DNA from: Carpediemonas membranifera
Lineage: Eukaryota; Fornicata
DNA: 64,000 nucleotides
Assembly (NCBI GenBank): GCA_019828565.1
Contig: JAHDYR010000042.1
Coordinates: 36,548 to 100,547, forward strand
Reading direction: 5' to 3'
The notes beneath the pieces are model-generated. The model did no database searches. It was not told the DNA's origin and was given only the letters and a program-made list of their open reading frames with translations. A program made the position numbers and the translations under genes. Shown in pieces: positions 8,801 through 17,771 of the stretch (positions within the stretch are counted from its first letter, which is position 1; every line of letters starts with the position of its first letter).

Positions 8801-11786
8801 TCTCGCCCTCGTCGTCGTCGTCGAAGTCGTCGAACTCCTGGTCTTCATCTCGGTCGAAGTCGAGCGTCGACTTGCCCAGGGTGGCCGTGTTGAGAAACGA
8901 GTCCTGGAACTGCTGTGAGCCCATGCTGGGCGTCTGGAACGAGATCACTCGCCGCTCGAGGGCTGCCTTTGTCAGGGACCCGTTGAGGCGCTTTCGTTTC
9001 GTCGTGACGTTGGTGACATTGACGAGGTGCCGCACGAGTCTCGCGGGCACATGCAGGAAGATGTTGAAGTGCTCCTCATGGTAGCGGCGGACGGCGACGA
9101 AAGACTTCTTGAGGACGAAGATCTGCAGCAGGAGAACCACCGTCACAGTGATACCCCAGATAACCGCGAACGTGCCAACCACAATGTACCAGAATACACT
9201 CAGCGTGCTGCCTATCGAGTCGGCGACACATTCCATCGCCACCCGGAACGATACGGCGCTGTTCGCGAGGGCCAGGTGGGCGCTGCGTGTGTCCCCGGCG
9301 GCGGCCTCCCGGAGCTGGATGAGAAGCGTCTGTCCGAGGTCGATGGGGCTGGCGCTGTCGTACTGCACGACCGCGGGGACGGTGGCGGCCAGCCCGGCTC
9401 GGAACACCCAGGCGTCGTTGATGGCGTCGAAGACATCGGTGGCGAGGAAGCCGAGGATTGTCACGTCGAGGGCGTCCATCGCGCCGAGGGCGTCGCTGAG
9501 GGTGTTAATGGCACCACCCGGGTCTGCCATCTCGGCCGTGTCGAAGCCGTCGTAGTTCTCGGAGATTGCCATGGTCAGGAACGTAGCCCGGGCTGCTGCA
9601 ACCTGTCCTGCAGCGATGGTCCGTTGCAGGGCGAGCAGACGGAAGTAGAAGATGTTGGCGAGCTGGAAAAAGATGGAAGCGAAGAGGAAAAGCCCGGTCA
9701 GCACCAGCATCAGCGCGCACACGTTCCGCCGCAGCTTCCGCACCGTGGGGCTCTGCGAGTTCGACACGTGCAGCGTCAGGACATCGCTGACAGTCATGGC
9801 AGCCCGCACGGTCGTCGCCGTCGCGTTGGACTGGCTCTCGCTGGCGTGTGACTCGTCGTCGGACAGGTCCCTGTTCTCGAGGGCGATCTGGTCGGCGATC
9901 TCTCTCAGTCGGTCGGCGGTCTCGTTCTCCCGCTTGACGTTAGTCAGGAACTCGGCGTAGTGCTTGATCAGGTGGACGCGGCGGGGGAATGCCCGCAGCA
10001 CCTCGATGAACAGATGATCCGCCTGGGACGACTGGGCGTAGATGTTCTCGGCCACCCGAGCCAGGTCCTCCGCCCGAGGGTTCTTCGAGTCGAGGGAGCG
10101 CCAGAACTGGTGGATGGACCTCCTGGCGCCCTGGGCCAGCACCTTGGCCTGTCGCTCCTTGTTGTGGAGGTCGGCAAGTTCATCCGAGGTGAAGCCGGTC
10201 TCCTGCCGTTGCCGTAGCCTGTTGGCCTCACATCGTACGGCCGTGAGCATCATCATCCCCGCCGTCGACATGCCCCTGAGCACACCCCGCTCGATGAGAC
10301 GGGGGATCTGGCCGATGTCGAACAGGGCGGCGTCGTGATTGGCGTCAATGTGGATTGAGAACAGAACGAGCGTTATCCTGTCCCTCGAGGACCTTGTCCT
10401 GGCCGCCGCAGTCTGTGTGATCCGGAAGAGGTGAGCGATGAGGGTTGCCTTGGTCTTGTCCGCTCTGGCCGTGGGTGAGGTCACCGAGAGCATGTCAAAG
10501 CGGTCCGAGTTGTGCTTGATACGTGCCCGGAACAGGCGATGCGTCTGGACCTGCAGGTAGACGTAGTGCGCGACGGTGATGTTGCCCCAGTCGGGCGGTA
10601 GCTCGTCCTGCTCGAGCGGGATGATGCTGGACGCGTGGTGGTGCGACCGGTTGTCGAGCTTGAGCACACCGCTCGGCACCCTGCTGAGCGACGAGTGGTC
10701 GAGGGGCACTGGCCGGCCGTGCTTGCCGAAGAGCAGATGAAGGAGGAATACCTTGGTCCCCGCGACGAAGACCGCGCAGATGACGGTGGCGACGACGGCG
10801 ACTGGGACGAGACTAATGAAATAAACGGAGATGGGCGCGACGAAGCATGGCATGAGGACAGTGATGAGGCTCCATAACCAGCGGAGGAGGCTGGCGTGGG
10901 GCGGGAAGATGATGAGCCCGACCAGCGCAGCGAACGAGAGAAAGCAGATGGCCACGGCGGGTACGTACGCCGAGAGAGACAGCCCCAGCCCAGCGGCGGC
11001 CGTGGTGTTGATCACGGTCACTGCGACTGACAGGAGGGGCTGGACGAAGATCGCAAGGGTAGGGAAGTCCACAAAGCGCACAGAGGTCGAGGACACAGTC
11101 TCGCTGAAGTGCACGAGGCCGGAGAAGAGCGTGAATGCGACGAGCACGGCAAGCCCAACCCGCCCGAGCCCCGTCACCAGTGTATTGAGGTACCAGGCAA
11201 ACGAGGGCGCCGTCAGATCAGCAAGCGTCCCGCCTTCCTTCAGCAGCGGCGCCGCGAGGACCTGTGCGGCCGGGATGAGGAGGGGGCCGACGAGGACGCG
11301 GATCAGCGTGTCCAGGAGGGATACACGGCGTTTGGACCGGCCATTTCTGTTCAGTATGAGCTCTACGCATAGCCAGGCAAGCAGAAATAGGATTGCAATG
11401 CTCACCCCCGCACACGCCGCGACGACTGCAGTTGTGTTGGATCCAATGTACGTGAGGGGTAGAAAAAAGCGAAACGCCCAGAACAGATAGCTAGAGTCGT
11501 TATGAATGGCCGGGGAAAGGGCAATACCGAGCAGTTCGAGGGGAATTGGGGTGTTCAGTAACCGATAGAGCCTACGCCACTTCCACTGGCGAGATCGTAC
11601 AGTAGAAACATGAAAACACATGCGTTTTTGAAGTATGTTCATGTCTAATGGGGCCAGAAAACCGATTGCACCAGTCTGTGGGCCTCTAGAGGCAGAATGC
11701 CGCGAAGTTGAGGCAACGGAGCGTGCAACGTGCGGAGAATCCGTACCATCAGAGCGTCTGGAGGATAGATTAGAGAATTGATACAT
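5886..11786 (-). CDS. Giant TmcB-like polytopic membrane protein
   Basis: About 1,966 residues from ATG 11786; an internal ATG at 11642 (MNILQKRMCF) is an alternative start. The N-terminal 350 residues contain about eight hydrophobic segments. A soluble helical region follows (about 410-670), including an ALFDIGQIPRL segment and a TPR-like run with FIEVLRAFPRR and LIKHYAEFL. This layout matches the TmcB/TmcC-like proteins of Dictyostelium, trichomonads and other protists. The rest is four copies of one plan: a membrane helix, a helical outer domain of about 150-230 residues, another membrane helix, then a cytoplasmic linker. The helix pairs lie near residues 700/870, 1045/1285, 1450/1670 and 1730/1910. 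No cyclase, kinase or PAS domain is visible. It probably sits in the plasma membrane as a sensor or mechanosensor, but that role is inference. No introns were detected. Confidence 0.7.
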   Translation of the reverse strand: MYQFSNLSSRRSDGTDSPHVARSVASTSRHSASRGPQTGAIGFLAPLDMNILQKRMCFHVSTVRSRQWKWRRLYRLLNTPIPLELLGIALSPAIHNDSSYLFWAFRFFLPLTYIGSNTTAVVAACAGVSIAILFLLAWLCVELILNRNGRSKRRVSLLDTLIRVLVGPLLIPAAQVLAAPLLKEGGTLADLTAPSFAWYLNTLVTGLGRVGLAVLVAFTLFSGLVHFSETVSSTSVRFVDFPTLAIFVQPLLSVAVTVINTTAAAGLGLSLSAYVPAVAICFLSFAALVGLIIFPPHASLLRWLWSLITVLMPCFVAPISVYFISLVPVAVVATVICAVFVAGTKVFLLHLLFGKHGRPVPLDHSSLSRVPSGVLKLDNRSHHHASSIIPLEQDELPPDWGNITVAHYVYLQVQTHRLFRARIKHNSDRFDMLSVTSPTARADKTKATLIAHLFRITQTAAARTRSSRDRITLVLFSIHIDANHDAALFDIGQIPRLIERGVLRGMSTAGMMMLTAVRCEANRLRQRQETGFTSDELADLHNKERQAKVLAQGARRSIHQFWRSLDSKNPRAEDLARVAENIYAQSSQADHLFIEVLRAFPRRVHLIKHYAEFLTNVKRENETADRLREIADQIALENRDLSDDESHASESQSNATATTVRAAMTVSDVLTLHVSNSQSPTVRKLRRNVCALMLVLTGLFLFASIFFQLANIFYFRLLALQRTIAAGQVAAARATFLTMAISENYDGFDTAEMADPGGAINTLSDALGAMDALDVTILGFLATDVFDAINDAWVFRAGLAATVPAVVQYDSASPIDLGQTLLIQLREAAAGDTRSAHLALANSAVSFRVAMECVADSIGSTLSVFWYIVVGTFAVIWGITVTVVLLLQIFVLKKSFVAVRRYHEEHFNIFLHVPARLVRHLVNVTNVTTKRKRLNGSLTKAALERRVISFQTPSMGSQQFQDSFLNTATLGKSTLDFDRDEDQEFDDFDDDDEGESLRISTDTDSQAYVLMKDDNGVDLAEIVTDLAGMHSKLHFRLRLIWVVLVTMLAVGVGIICVLVCTSSYIIYLYPQLRSSFDEADKTVLVIDELQDLLDSRTWDAMRVAHGRYLKTEQDYWAINSSTADVVDALTLAASDLGSTHDGLVAALNSERSLAYLEANSILLSRSAWGLGTESRCQLTGWSYNLTAETAYQADRAVYGPDRAKWGYYSDSAADLALDPADKIEIARAVIADDKYWALKTGSTAGILDVRTFVLARSTAEVSTLVTEQATVLKVQGYTLTTLLVLRILATAILVVGLFINLRMKVVDINRLDVIREMYRLGLDAMNGEVVRHPAIVALGESTDSLRKALDRADVVSRSRASLLSLRSQTRSPDVMSVDSAHSPAFSVVSIARSTRSGTNAFSVGLSSLMRDASEATTIFEGNEQKIAAISQDKSFLGRMNALGKNLFLNVFIMIIILLCLSVALNFVADNIGTRTLTLNDQSQVKHDFLSDASDFSVALRGVLRASRLFSQHFETARLEEVEDAIAVDPTLFVLVDDDVDEQFTATVASFRSHWTAMVNLTRVSAQLGIWAAAVPATVAPSLHNYEYDGAAEPGYASDLLSFPGRAVYHNSTYDATLSSDTQAALSRSLLFDDKFEYLIDSMRSELDSLRDMFSAYSNDIVDTQGTEVIMLIGVFIGFVCAVICTYYMFCRFVLQIATPPALQKINVVRQHLELPRILKFRRISTSTLWVIAVVLSLFIAYTGLLYFPVSRTVLIADEASRAAYLFDAASRLFDIATKPSLSNHGYVAAAESMDAIRDLTQQLNDFDLFLSVTGVSGDRTDDRTLDNSTFGATPREVLASFRYSADGLDPAYSGECISIGGLEGADFLSATQLAVPLGDLYDENTSIVADAITAFHYGFWLGQVPLLLLGITVLLASYRVVFHPIFRRLSDDEKMVSGLLDMIPRDQIIPDTLLGDFLGVTRAESG

Positions 11787-12147
11787 CCAGAGTGAGCTCA
11801 GTGCGGAGAGTACAGCTCCAGCCCTCTTTCGGCAATATGAATATGATGAATTCAAGCATGATCACCCTCGCCAGGCTGACTAGGCCTCTCTCGCCGGCTT
11901 TTCGGTAGCCAATGCCAACTTCATCCGGTTATTGAGCGTTTCGATGGTACAAGCTGAGGTTTTGCGCCAGTTCTGGTCTTACATGCCTGTCGACCGCGCC
12001 AGGGCGCGAACAATAATAAAACGGGTCGTGGGGGCTATAACCATTCCAGTGTCCTGCCATGTACACATGGTGACACTTATAGGGCCGAGCTTTCGTCGAT
12101 ACTGGATTGTGTTGGAAAAAAGCTGGCAACGAGCAGAAAAGCCCGAA
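11787..12147. other. Divergent intergenic region
   Basis: It separates the diverging giant membrane-protein gene and RPAC2, so promoters for both should lie here. The reading frame upstream of RPAC2 stays open back to 11932 but has no ATG matching the family start. No clear TATA box or repeated element was recognised. Confidence 0.4.
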
Positions 12148-12491
12148 ATGACTGATACGACGAACGCCACCGTTGTATTCCATGGCGAAGATCACACACT
12201 TGGGAATGCTCTGAGATACTGCCTTGCGAGAGAGTTTGTTGCGGCTTATTTCCCTTATTCAGCGAAGAGGTTGATTTCGCCGGCTACACAGTTCCCCACC
12301 CCGCAGAAAGCCGAATGGTTGTTAGAATTCAGACCAATGGTACGTTTCCATGTTGATCATCTCACACATGCATCCCAGCAGCGACGGCGCTCCACCGGGC
12401 AGCAGATACGCTCGAGAACATTGCGGACGACATTCTAGACAAGTTTAATACGGCGCTGAACGACTTTGAGGAGGACGAGGACGCCTTCTGA
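12148..12491 (+). CDS. POLR1D: RNA polymerase I/III subunit RPAC2 (AC19)
   Basis: Three exons, 12148-12233, 12263-12339 and 12379-12491, give 91 residues. Exon 1 ends in HGEDHTLGNALRYCLA, the hallmark of the AC19/RPB11 family. Splicing a 29-nt intron (GTTTGT...TTCAG) restores 'VDFAGYTVPHPAESRMVVR', the typical FxGYxxPHPxE motif. A 39-nt intron (GTACGT...CCCAG) then leads to the C-terminal helix with ILDKFNTALNDF, closer to RPAC2 (VLDKFEASIKDY) than to RPB11. The protein forms a heterodimer with the AC40 subunit in the platform of Pol I and Pol III. The short acidic tail (EEDEDAF) is family-like. Without splicing the frame looks broken; with it, every part matches, so confidence is high. Confidence 0.88.
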
Positions 12492-12667
12492 GGTGAACAT
12501 GATATGAACATCTAAATTTTGCGGACAATGATGGCATCCCCCCGAGGAAGACCAGACCCATAAAGATGAGAAGCCGATGAGCGTAATCAAACACGGCAGG
12601 GACGCACTGGCTCGGAGCAGTGCCGACCGTCCAGCCGACTCAGGCGCAGTCGGCAGTAGTAACGACG

Positions 12668-13465
12668 ATGGACTTGCCGCCAACAAAGGGAAGAGTCCGC
12701 GTGGTGTCCTCTGTAGGGACCTTTCACATCAATTTATTTCCCGTACATGCGCCCAAGGCGTGTAGGAACTTTCTCGGTCTCTGTTTGCGGCACTACTACG
12801 ATGGATGCCCTGTGTGGCGTGTGATCAAGGACCAATTCTTGCAGACCGGCGACCCTACGGGCGAAGGAACCGGTGGAATTGCCTTCGAGGACCCCATTGA
12901 GACCGAGCCCCATCCCCGACTCAAGTTCAAGGCCGCTGGCCTCGTCTGCACCGCCGGCGAGGACAACATGCACGAGAGCCAATTCATGATCACTCTTGGT
13001 GCCATGAAATCGCTCCAGGGCCGCCAGACCATCTTCGGCGTGGTCTCACCCGAGTCTATTGGCGTGCTGCAGGCGATGAGCAGCGTCGACGTTGACGATG
13101 ATGGTCGGCCGGCCAACCCGCCGGTCATCCTGAGTATCGATGTGGTGGACAACCCGATGCCCGAGCTGGGGGCGGCAGGGTTGGATGCCGAGCTCAAGGA
13201 GGATGTGGCTGAGCCCGACGCCGAGGCACAAGACAGCGTCGTCGTCAGAATCACGGGCCAGGTCGATGTCGACTTCGCAGCGATTGAGCCGCTGGCCAAG
13301 CGGAGGCGGCACAAGAGGAAGAAGGTTGTCCTGCCCCAGCCGGAAGAGGAGAAGCCAGCGCCGGAAGCAGTGGAGGGAGGCAATGAGACGACCCCGGCAG
13401 ATCCGGTCGTACCCAAGGCCAAGACGAAGCTTGGTAGACTCAAGCGCCTGACCGCCAAGAAGTGA
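12668..13465 (+). CDS. CWC27: CWC27-like spliceosomal cyclophilin
   Basis: The protein has 265 residues. Residues 1-165 are a cyclophilin-type peptidyl-prolyl isomerase domain: PPTKGRVRVVSSVG, HAPKACRNFLGLCL, GDPTGEGTGG, SQFMITLG and TIFGVV are all present. The segment DVDDDGRPANPPVILSIDVVDNP matches the specific junction of CWC27/SDCCAG10. In the active-site region the usual FHR is VWR and the usual Gln after the GDP loop is altered, as in CWC27 proteins that lack isomerase activity. The C-terminal 90 residues are Lys/Glu-rich with a basic RRHKRKK stretch, a likely nuclear signal. The protein belongs to activated spliceosomes, which fits the introns found in neighbouring genes. ATG 12668 is chosen because family homology begins at PPT. 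Confidence 0.85.
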   Translation: MDLPPTKGRVRVVSSVGTFHINLFPVHAPKACRNFLGLCLRHYYDGCPVWRVIKDQFLQTGDPTGEGTGGIAFEDPIETEPHPRLKFKAAGLVCTAGEDNMHESQFMITLGAMKSLQGRQTIFGVVSPESIGVLQAMSSVDVDDDGRPANPPVILSIDVVDNPMPELGAAGLDAELKEDVAEPDAEAQDSVVVRITGQVDVDFAAIEPLAKRRRHKRKKVVLPQPEEEKPAPEAVEGGNETTPADPVVPKAKTKLGRLKRLTAKK

Positions 13466-13566
13466 GCAGCGCATCCGAGGCAAGGAAACAACATCGGCAC
13501 CCCAGCACATAAAGCCCAGTCCCTCGGCCCAACATTTACGAATTTACTCGATTGTATCACTCCCGC

Positions 13567-14253
13567 CTACTCGAGCGCGTTGTTGAGGTGGCGCACGACG
13601 GTGTCGATGAACTGGTCGTTGTTGAGCATCGCCGACAGCATCGCCCGCACCTTCTCCCTCGAGTACGGCACCCCCTGCGGGCCCGGGGTGTGGAGCAGCC
13701 CTTCCATGACCCGCGTCACAGCCTCCTCCCCTCCTCGGGTCGGCGTCACCGTGATCATCGGGCCGTGGGGCGAAGCTGCGGGCCCCCCTCTACTTCCGGT
13801 CGACCCGCCGTGCCGCGTCATCATTGGAGTCAGTGGTTGCGGGATGGCGCTCGGCGTGGGCTGAGAGAGGATGCTCTTTAGCTGCTCGCCGATCACAGCC
13901 TTCTCCTCGTTATTGAAGAACCAGAAGCCGTGTGTCTTGACGGCGCCCTGTCCGGTCACTCTGATGAAGATGTAGTTGTCGTCCCGTACTTCGGCCATGA
14001 CGCCGGGCTGGATGGGAAGCACGAAGTGCTGAGCTGAAGCCCGATTCAGGATAATCAGGCAGTATTTCGGATCGGATTGCCGCTCGCAGATGAATAAGGC
14101 ACCCTCATAGCCGTTTGTCGTTGGTTTCACCCATTGCTTCGTTCTTGCGTCGTAGCTGTAATAAACGGTGCTTTGAGCAACGCTAAGATATCGTTCAATG
14201 CTAGAATCTACACGTCTGAGAGACTTTAGCGTCAAGCGCTCATGGTCATTCAT
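13567..14253 (-). CDS. DCP1: mRNA-decapping enzyme subunit DCP1
   Basis: The protein has 228 residues and starts MNDHERLTLKSLRRVD, matching the N-terminal helix of DCP1. An EVH1-like fold follows, with YYSYDARTKQW, GALFICERQSDPKYCLIILNR (the FxxxRxxxPxxxxxIxNR signature) and a GFWFFNNEEKAVIGEQL segment equivalent to the GIWFY motif. The region from about 130 to 190 is a Pro/Gly/Thr-rich linker with TPTP repeats. The last 45 residues (VTRVMEGLLHTPGP... to ...FIDTVVRHLNNALE) form predicted helices, possibly the trimerisation-like end. DCP1 activates DCP2 in cytoplasmic 5'-to-3' mRNA decay. It diverges from GLE1 across a very short interval and converges on CWC27. Confidence 0.85.
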   Translation of the reverse strand: MNDHERLTLKSLRRVDSSIERYLSVAQSTVYYSYDARTKQWVKPTTNGYEGALFICERQSDPKYCLIILNRASAQHFVLPIQPGVMAEVRDDNYIFIRVTGQGAVKTHGFWFFNNEEKAVIGEQLKSILSQPTPSAIPQPLTPMMTRHGGSTGSRGGPAASPHGPMITVTPTRGGEEAVTRVMEGLLHTPGPQGVPYSREKVRAMLSAMLNNDQFIDTVVRHLNNALE

Positions 14254-14407
14254 GGCAAGGCGTGCGTCTCAAACGTTGGGCAAAAGTGCTCCCCCCAAAG
14301 CTCAGACACATGCCACTGAGTGTCTGCCACCGTACGTCTTCACTTGTGGCAGTAGTCAATCCTGCCTTTACGGTGCACTTTATGTCAGGGCGGAGCGATT
14401 TGCTCAA

Positions 14408-15808
14408 ATGACGCATAGGGAGGTCCTCGATCATCCCATGAGTGGGATTCAGAAGCGTAAGAGCAAAAGTATCGCTGATTGTGAGATGCGCTTTCGTAAC
14501 CAGCGTGAAGCGAATGCAAATCGAATTCGTCGTATAAGGGAGCAAGCAAAGCAGGCTGATGCGAAAAAGAGGGCTGAGGAAGATGAAATCAAGAGGAGAA
14601 ATCAGGAGCGTGAGGCCAGGCAGAAAGCTGCAGCGGGAGAAGCCCAGAAGAAGATGCAGGCCCAGCAGGCCGCCGCTCAGCCAGCACCCCTGACCAAGCC
14701 AGCACATGAGACTCCAGCGAAAGCAGCAGCTGCGCCAGCTACTGGGTTCCAGACGAAATCGGCGTTTCCAGCGGCACCATTCGCAGCACCCAAGCCCACC
14801 GAGACGCCCCAGAAGCCGGCCCCCCTGACGCAGCCGAAGCCGACCACCGCGCCAGCACCCCCGGCTGCCAACGCAGCACCGGCGAACATCGACGTCAAGC
14901 ACCAGGACCTACTCCCTGCGATCAACCTGGCCTCCCCCGCCGCCCTGAAGGCCGCCGACGGCTTCCTCACGGCGTACGAGGCCGCCCAGGCCGCGTTTAC
15001 CCAGCTCTCGGCCGACCCCCAGCTGGCGGAGGCCAAGGGCCAGGTGAGCACGATGGTGACCCAGATCGCCCTGAGCCCCGACTCCATCCGTACGAGGACG
15101 GGCCTGCTCGTCGGGCTGCTCAAGAACCCCTCGGCACCCCACAGACAGGCTCTGGCGGTCCAGTTTTCCCGGGACGTGATCACGGCCGCGGAGACCCAGG
15201 TGCAGGCACACCCCGACAGCGCCGTTGCCTTTGGTCTCGTCGTGTCGATGGTCATGGGGGCCCTGCCTGAGGTCGGCCCGATATTCATGGGCGCGCTCGG
15301 GCGGAAGACGCCGTGGATCGTCCCGAGGCTGCCCCGCAAGCTCAAAGGCGAGGCCCCGGCCGATACGCAGAAGCGGCGCGGCTACAGGGCCCCGAACGGC
15401 GCGCTCGAGACGGAGGAGGACTACACCAACCGCGTCCTCGCCCACACCAGGCTCCTCGCAGCGGTGTTCGTTGCCGCGCCCTTCCAGGTGCAGGGCCTTG
15501 AGCCCAAACCCCCGCTGTTCGGCATCGAGCACGCCTGGGTGTACGTTGCCCGGCTGCTGAACATGAAGGTCCCCCCCATGAAGATCGCCCTCGACATCCT
15601 CTGGGCGTTCCTGTCGATCTCGGGATACGATCTCTGTAGGACGTATCCGGACCGGATGAAGGCGCTCGTTGACCTGCTCGAGGGCCAGTTCATCCCGGCC
15701 TGCAAGTTCGAGACACCCGGCCTGACCCGCGTCCAGGACCTCGTCGAGCAGTACCGCAAGACAGGGTCGCTGACCAGGCCGCAGGGGCAGGCAGAGATAT
15801 ATGGTTGA
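14408..15808 (+). CDS. GLE1: GLE1-like mRNA export factor
   Basis: The protein has 466 residues from ATG 14408. The frame stays open further 5' to 14198, but that part overlaps the start of DCP1. Residues 20-75 form a charged coiled coil (RIRRIREQAKQADAKKRAEEDEIKRR). Residues 75-155 are an Ala/Pro/Lys-rich linker. The C-terminal 300 residues are the GLE1 helical domain, with AFGLVVSMVMGALPEVGPIFMGAL, a TPWIVPRLP segment (the counterpart of CPYSVPYYP), an EEDYTNRVLAHTRLLAAVF segment and GIEHAWVYVARLLNM (the counterpart of HGLNHGWRWLAQILNM). GLE1 activates the DEAD-box helicase DBP5 at the nuclear pore during mRNA export. The N-terminus is uncertain. Confidence 0.82.
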   Translation: MTHREVLDHPMSGIQKRKSKSIADCEMRFRNQREANANRIRRIREQAKQADAKKRAEEDEIKRRNQEREARQKAAAGEAQKKMQAQQAAAQPAPLTKPAHETPAKAAAAPATGFQTKSAFPAAPFAAPKPTETPQKPAPLTQPKPTTAPAPPAANAAPANIDVKHQDLLPAINLASPAALKAADGFLTAYEAAQAAFTQLSADPQLAEAKGQVSTMVTQIALSPDSIRTRTGLLVGLLKNPSAPHRQALAVQFSRDVITAAETQVQAHPDSAVAFGLVVSMVMGALPEVGPIFMGALGRKTPWIVPRLPRKLKGEAPADTQKRRGYRAPNGALETEEDYTNRVLAHTRLLAAVFVAAPFQVQGLEPKPPLFGIEHAWVYVARLLNMKVPPMKIALDILWAFLSISGYDLCRTYPDRMKALVDLLEGQFIPACKFETPGLTRVQDLVEQYRKTGSLTRPQGQAEIYG

Positions 15809-16003
15809 GCTCTTTCATGGATATAAATGCGGCGCTTTGTGCAGACCTGGCTCGGCCAAGAGTGGAGGCCTTAAACGCCGGTAGAGCGATAAATAACGCT
15901 ACTTCAAACTCGATGGGGAGATAGCACACAACACCCGATCACAGATTACAGATACGCCCATGATCTTTGGAATTCAACAACGGTCAACGACGACACAAAA
16001 CCA

Positions 16004-17629
16004 ATGGAGAGCGACTCTTATCAAACGCCGGAGGAAAACACATCAACACTCGTGATGCCTGCGGTAGATAGCGATCATCTGAGCGATGATATCTCGCCAA
16101 CGCCTGACGATGACTCCACATACACGGAAAGCTACATCCCGGCCCGTATTGACCGGCTTCCGTGGACCTGGTGGCACACCTACTTCGTTCTTGCGCTTGG
16201 CGTCTCCTGGGTTCTCGACGGCCTCGAGGTGACAACCATTTCTCTCATCGGCAACATTCTCCGCAGTCACACCCACGGCCTGGGCCTCAGCCAGGCACAA
16301 GTGGGCTACTGCGGCACTGTATACGTCTGTGGCGCTGTTACTGGCTCTCTTTTCTTCGGTTTCTTGTCCGACCGCATTGGCCGCCGCAAGCTCTTCTTCG
16401 TCGCCCCCTCCATCTACCTTTGCAGTACGTTCCTCACGTCCCTCACGTTTTTCAAGCTGTGGCTATTCGTGTGCCTCTTCTTCACGGGCTTCGGCATCGG
16501 CGGCGAGTACTCTGCGATGAACAGTGCCATCAACGAGCTCATCCCATCGAGAGTCCGCGGCGTCATCAGCATCCTCATCAACGGTACGTACTGGGCCGGC
16601 GCAGCCATCGGCGGCACCCTTTCGACGCTCCTGCTCGACACGATCGGGCTCTACTTCCCGACGATCGGCTGGCGGCTGCCGTGGATCCTGGGCGCGGTCA
16701 TGGGCGTCCTGATCTTCATCGCCCGTATCCGCCTGCCCGAGTCGCCCCGCTGGCTCCTGTCTCGAGGCCGCACGGAGGATGCGGACAAGATTGTTCTCAA
16801 GCTCGAGCGCTACGTCGAGAAGCACGGCCGGAAGAAGAAGACATTCGTCCGCCCGACCTCCGACGAGCACGCGGGGGAGCTGGGCATCCCGTCGACCGTG
16901 ATCAACCGCAAGCCAGTGCCGTACTCGATCGTGCTGAAGGCCGTCTTCACGCAGTACAAGACCCGGTCGTTCCTGTGTTTCACGCTCATGGTGTGCCAGG
17001 CCTTCTTCTACAACGCCGTCTTCTTCAGCTACTCGTCGATCCTTACGGTCTACTACGGCGTGCCGGACTACGACACCGGGCTCTTCATCGTCCCCTTCGC
17101 CATCGGGAACTACTCCGGCGCCGTCGTCCTAGGTCAGTTGTTTGATAGAATAGGGCGCAAGCCCGCCATCTCCGGCACCTTCGCGTTGTCCGGCATCCTC
17201 CTGATCGTGACCGGCGTCATGTTCCTCGCAGACATGTTCAACGCGCTCACACAGACGATGGCATGGTCGGCCGTCTTCTTCGTTGCATCTAGCGCTGCCT
17301 CTAGCGGCTACCTGACCATCTCCGAGGTTTTTCCTGCCGAGATGCGTGCGGCGGCCATCGCTATCTTCTACAGCAGCGGGACAGCGCTGGGCGGGATGCT
17401 CGGCCCCGTCATCTTCAGCCACCTCATCAAGAAGGACAACAAGATGACCCTCTTCGCAGGATACGTCTTCGTCAGCATCCTCATGATCTTCGCCGCCATC
17501 ACGGAGCTTGTAATCGGCATCGAGACCGCGGGCAAGAGCCTCGAGGACATCAGCAAGCCCCTGGGCGCCGTCGAACGGCCCAAGACCAGCGACCGCGAGG
17601 CCGACGCCCAGCCCCTGCTCGCTGAGTAG
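16004..17629 (+). CDS. MFS transporter, sugar/organic-solute type
   Basis: The protein has 541 residues with 12 predicted membrane helices. A 50-residue acidic cytoplasmic N-terminus (ESDSYQTPEENTST...) precedes helix 1. Motif A, GFLSDRIGRRKLFF, lies between helices 2 and 3, its second-half copy (GQLFDRIGRKP) between helices 8 and 9, and PESPRWLLSRGR follows helix 6, a signature of the sugar-porter/SV2-like branch. The central loop is about 70 residues and rich in Lys. The substrate cannot be told from sequence; hexose, inositol or an organic anion are possible. It probably acts in the plasma membrane. It starts at the first ATG (AACCAATGGAG) and has no introns. Confidence 0.85.
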   Translation: MESDSYQTPEENTSTLVMPAVDSDHLSDDISPTPDDDSTYTESYIPARIDRLPWTWWHTYFVLALGVSWVLDGLEVTTISLIGNILRSHTHGLGLSQAQVGYCGTVYVCGAVTGSLFFGFLSDRIGRRKLFFVAPSIYLCSTFLTSLTFFKLWLFVCLFFTGFGIGGEYSAMNSAINELIPSRVRGVISILINGTYWAGAAIGGTLSTLLLDTIGLYFPTIGWRLPWILGAVMGVLIFIARIRLPESPRWLLSRGRTEDADKIVLKLERYVEKHGRKKKTFVRPTSDEHAGELGIPSTVINRKPVPYSIVLKAVFTQYKTRSFLCFTLMVCQAFFYNAVFFSYSSILTVYYGVPDYDTGLFIVPFAIGNYSGAVVLGQLFDRIGRKPAISGTFALSGILLIVTGVMFLADMFNALTQTMAWSAVFFVASSAASSGYLTISEVFPAEMRAAAIAIFYSSGTALGGMLGPVIFSHLIKKDNKMTLFAGYVFVSILMIFAAITELVIGIETAGKSLEDISKPLGAVERPKTSDREADAQPLLAE

Positions 17630-17771
17630 GCAGTAAAGATGGTGTTTAGGGAAGAATGAATATGTGGCGTCAGCAATGCTTTACCGATAATGTACCGTAT
17701 CAATTTGTTCGTTCCGTTGTCAATAATAATCTCAGGCGCTGTGTCATATGTAACTCACGTAAATCCCCCGT

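Noticed and set aside
6018-11490. Many plus-strand frames of 60-290 codons opposite the giant membrane-protein gene
   Set aside because: They are antisense shadows of a GC-rich gene, with Arg/Ser-rich composition and no motifs.
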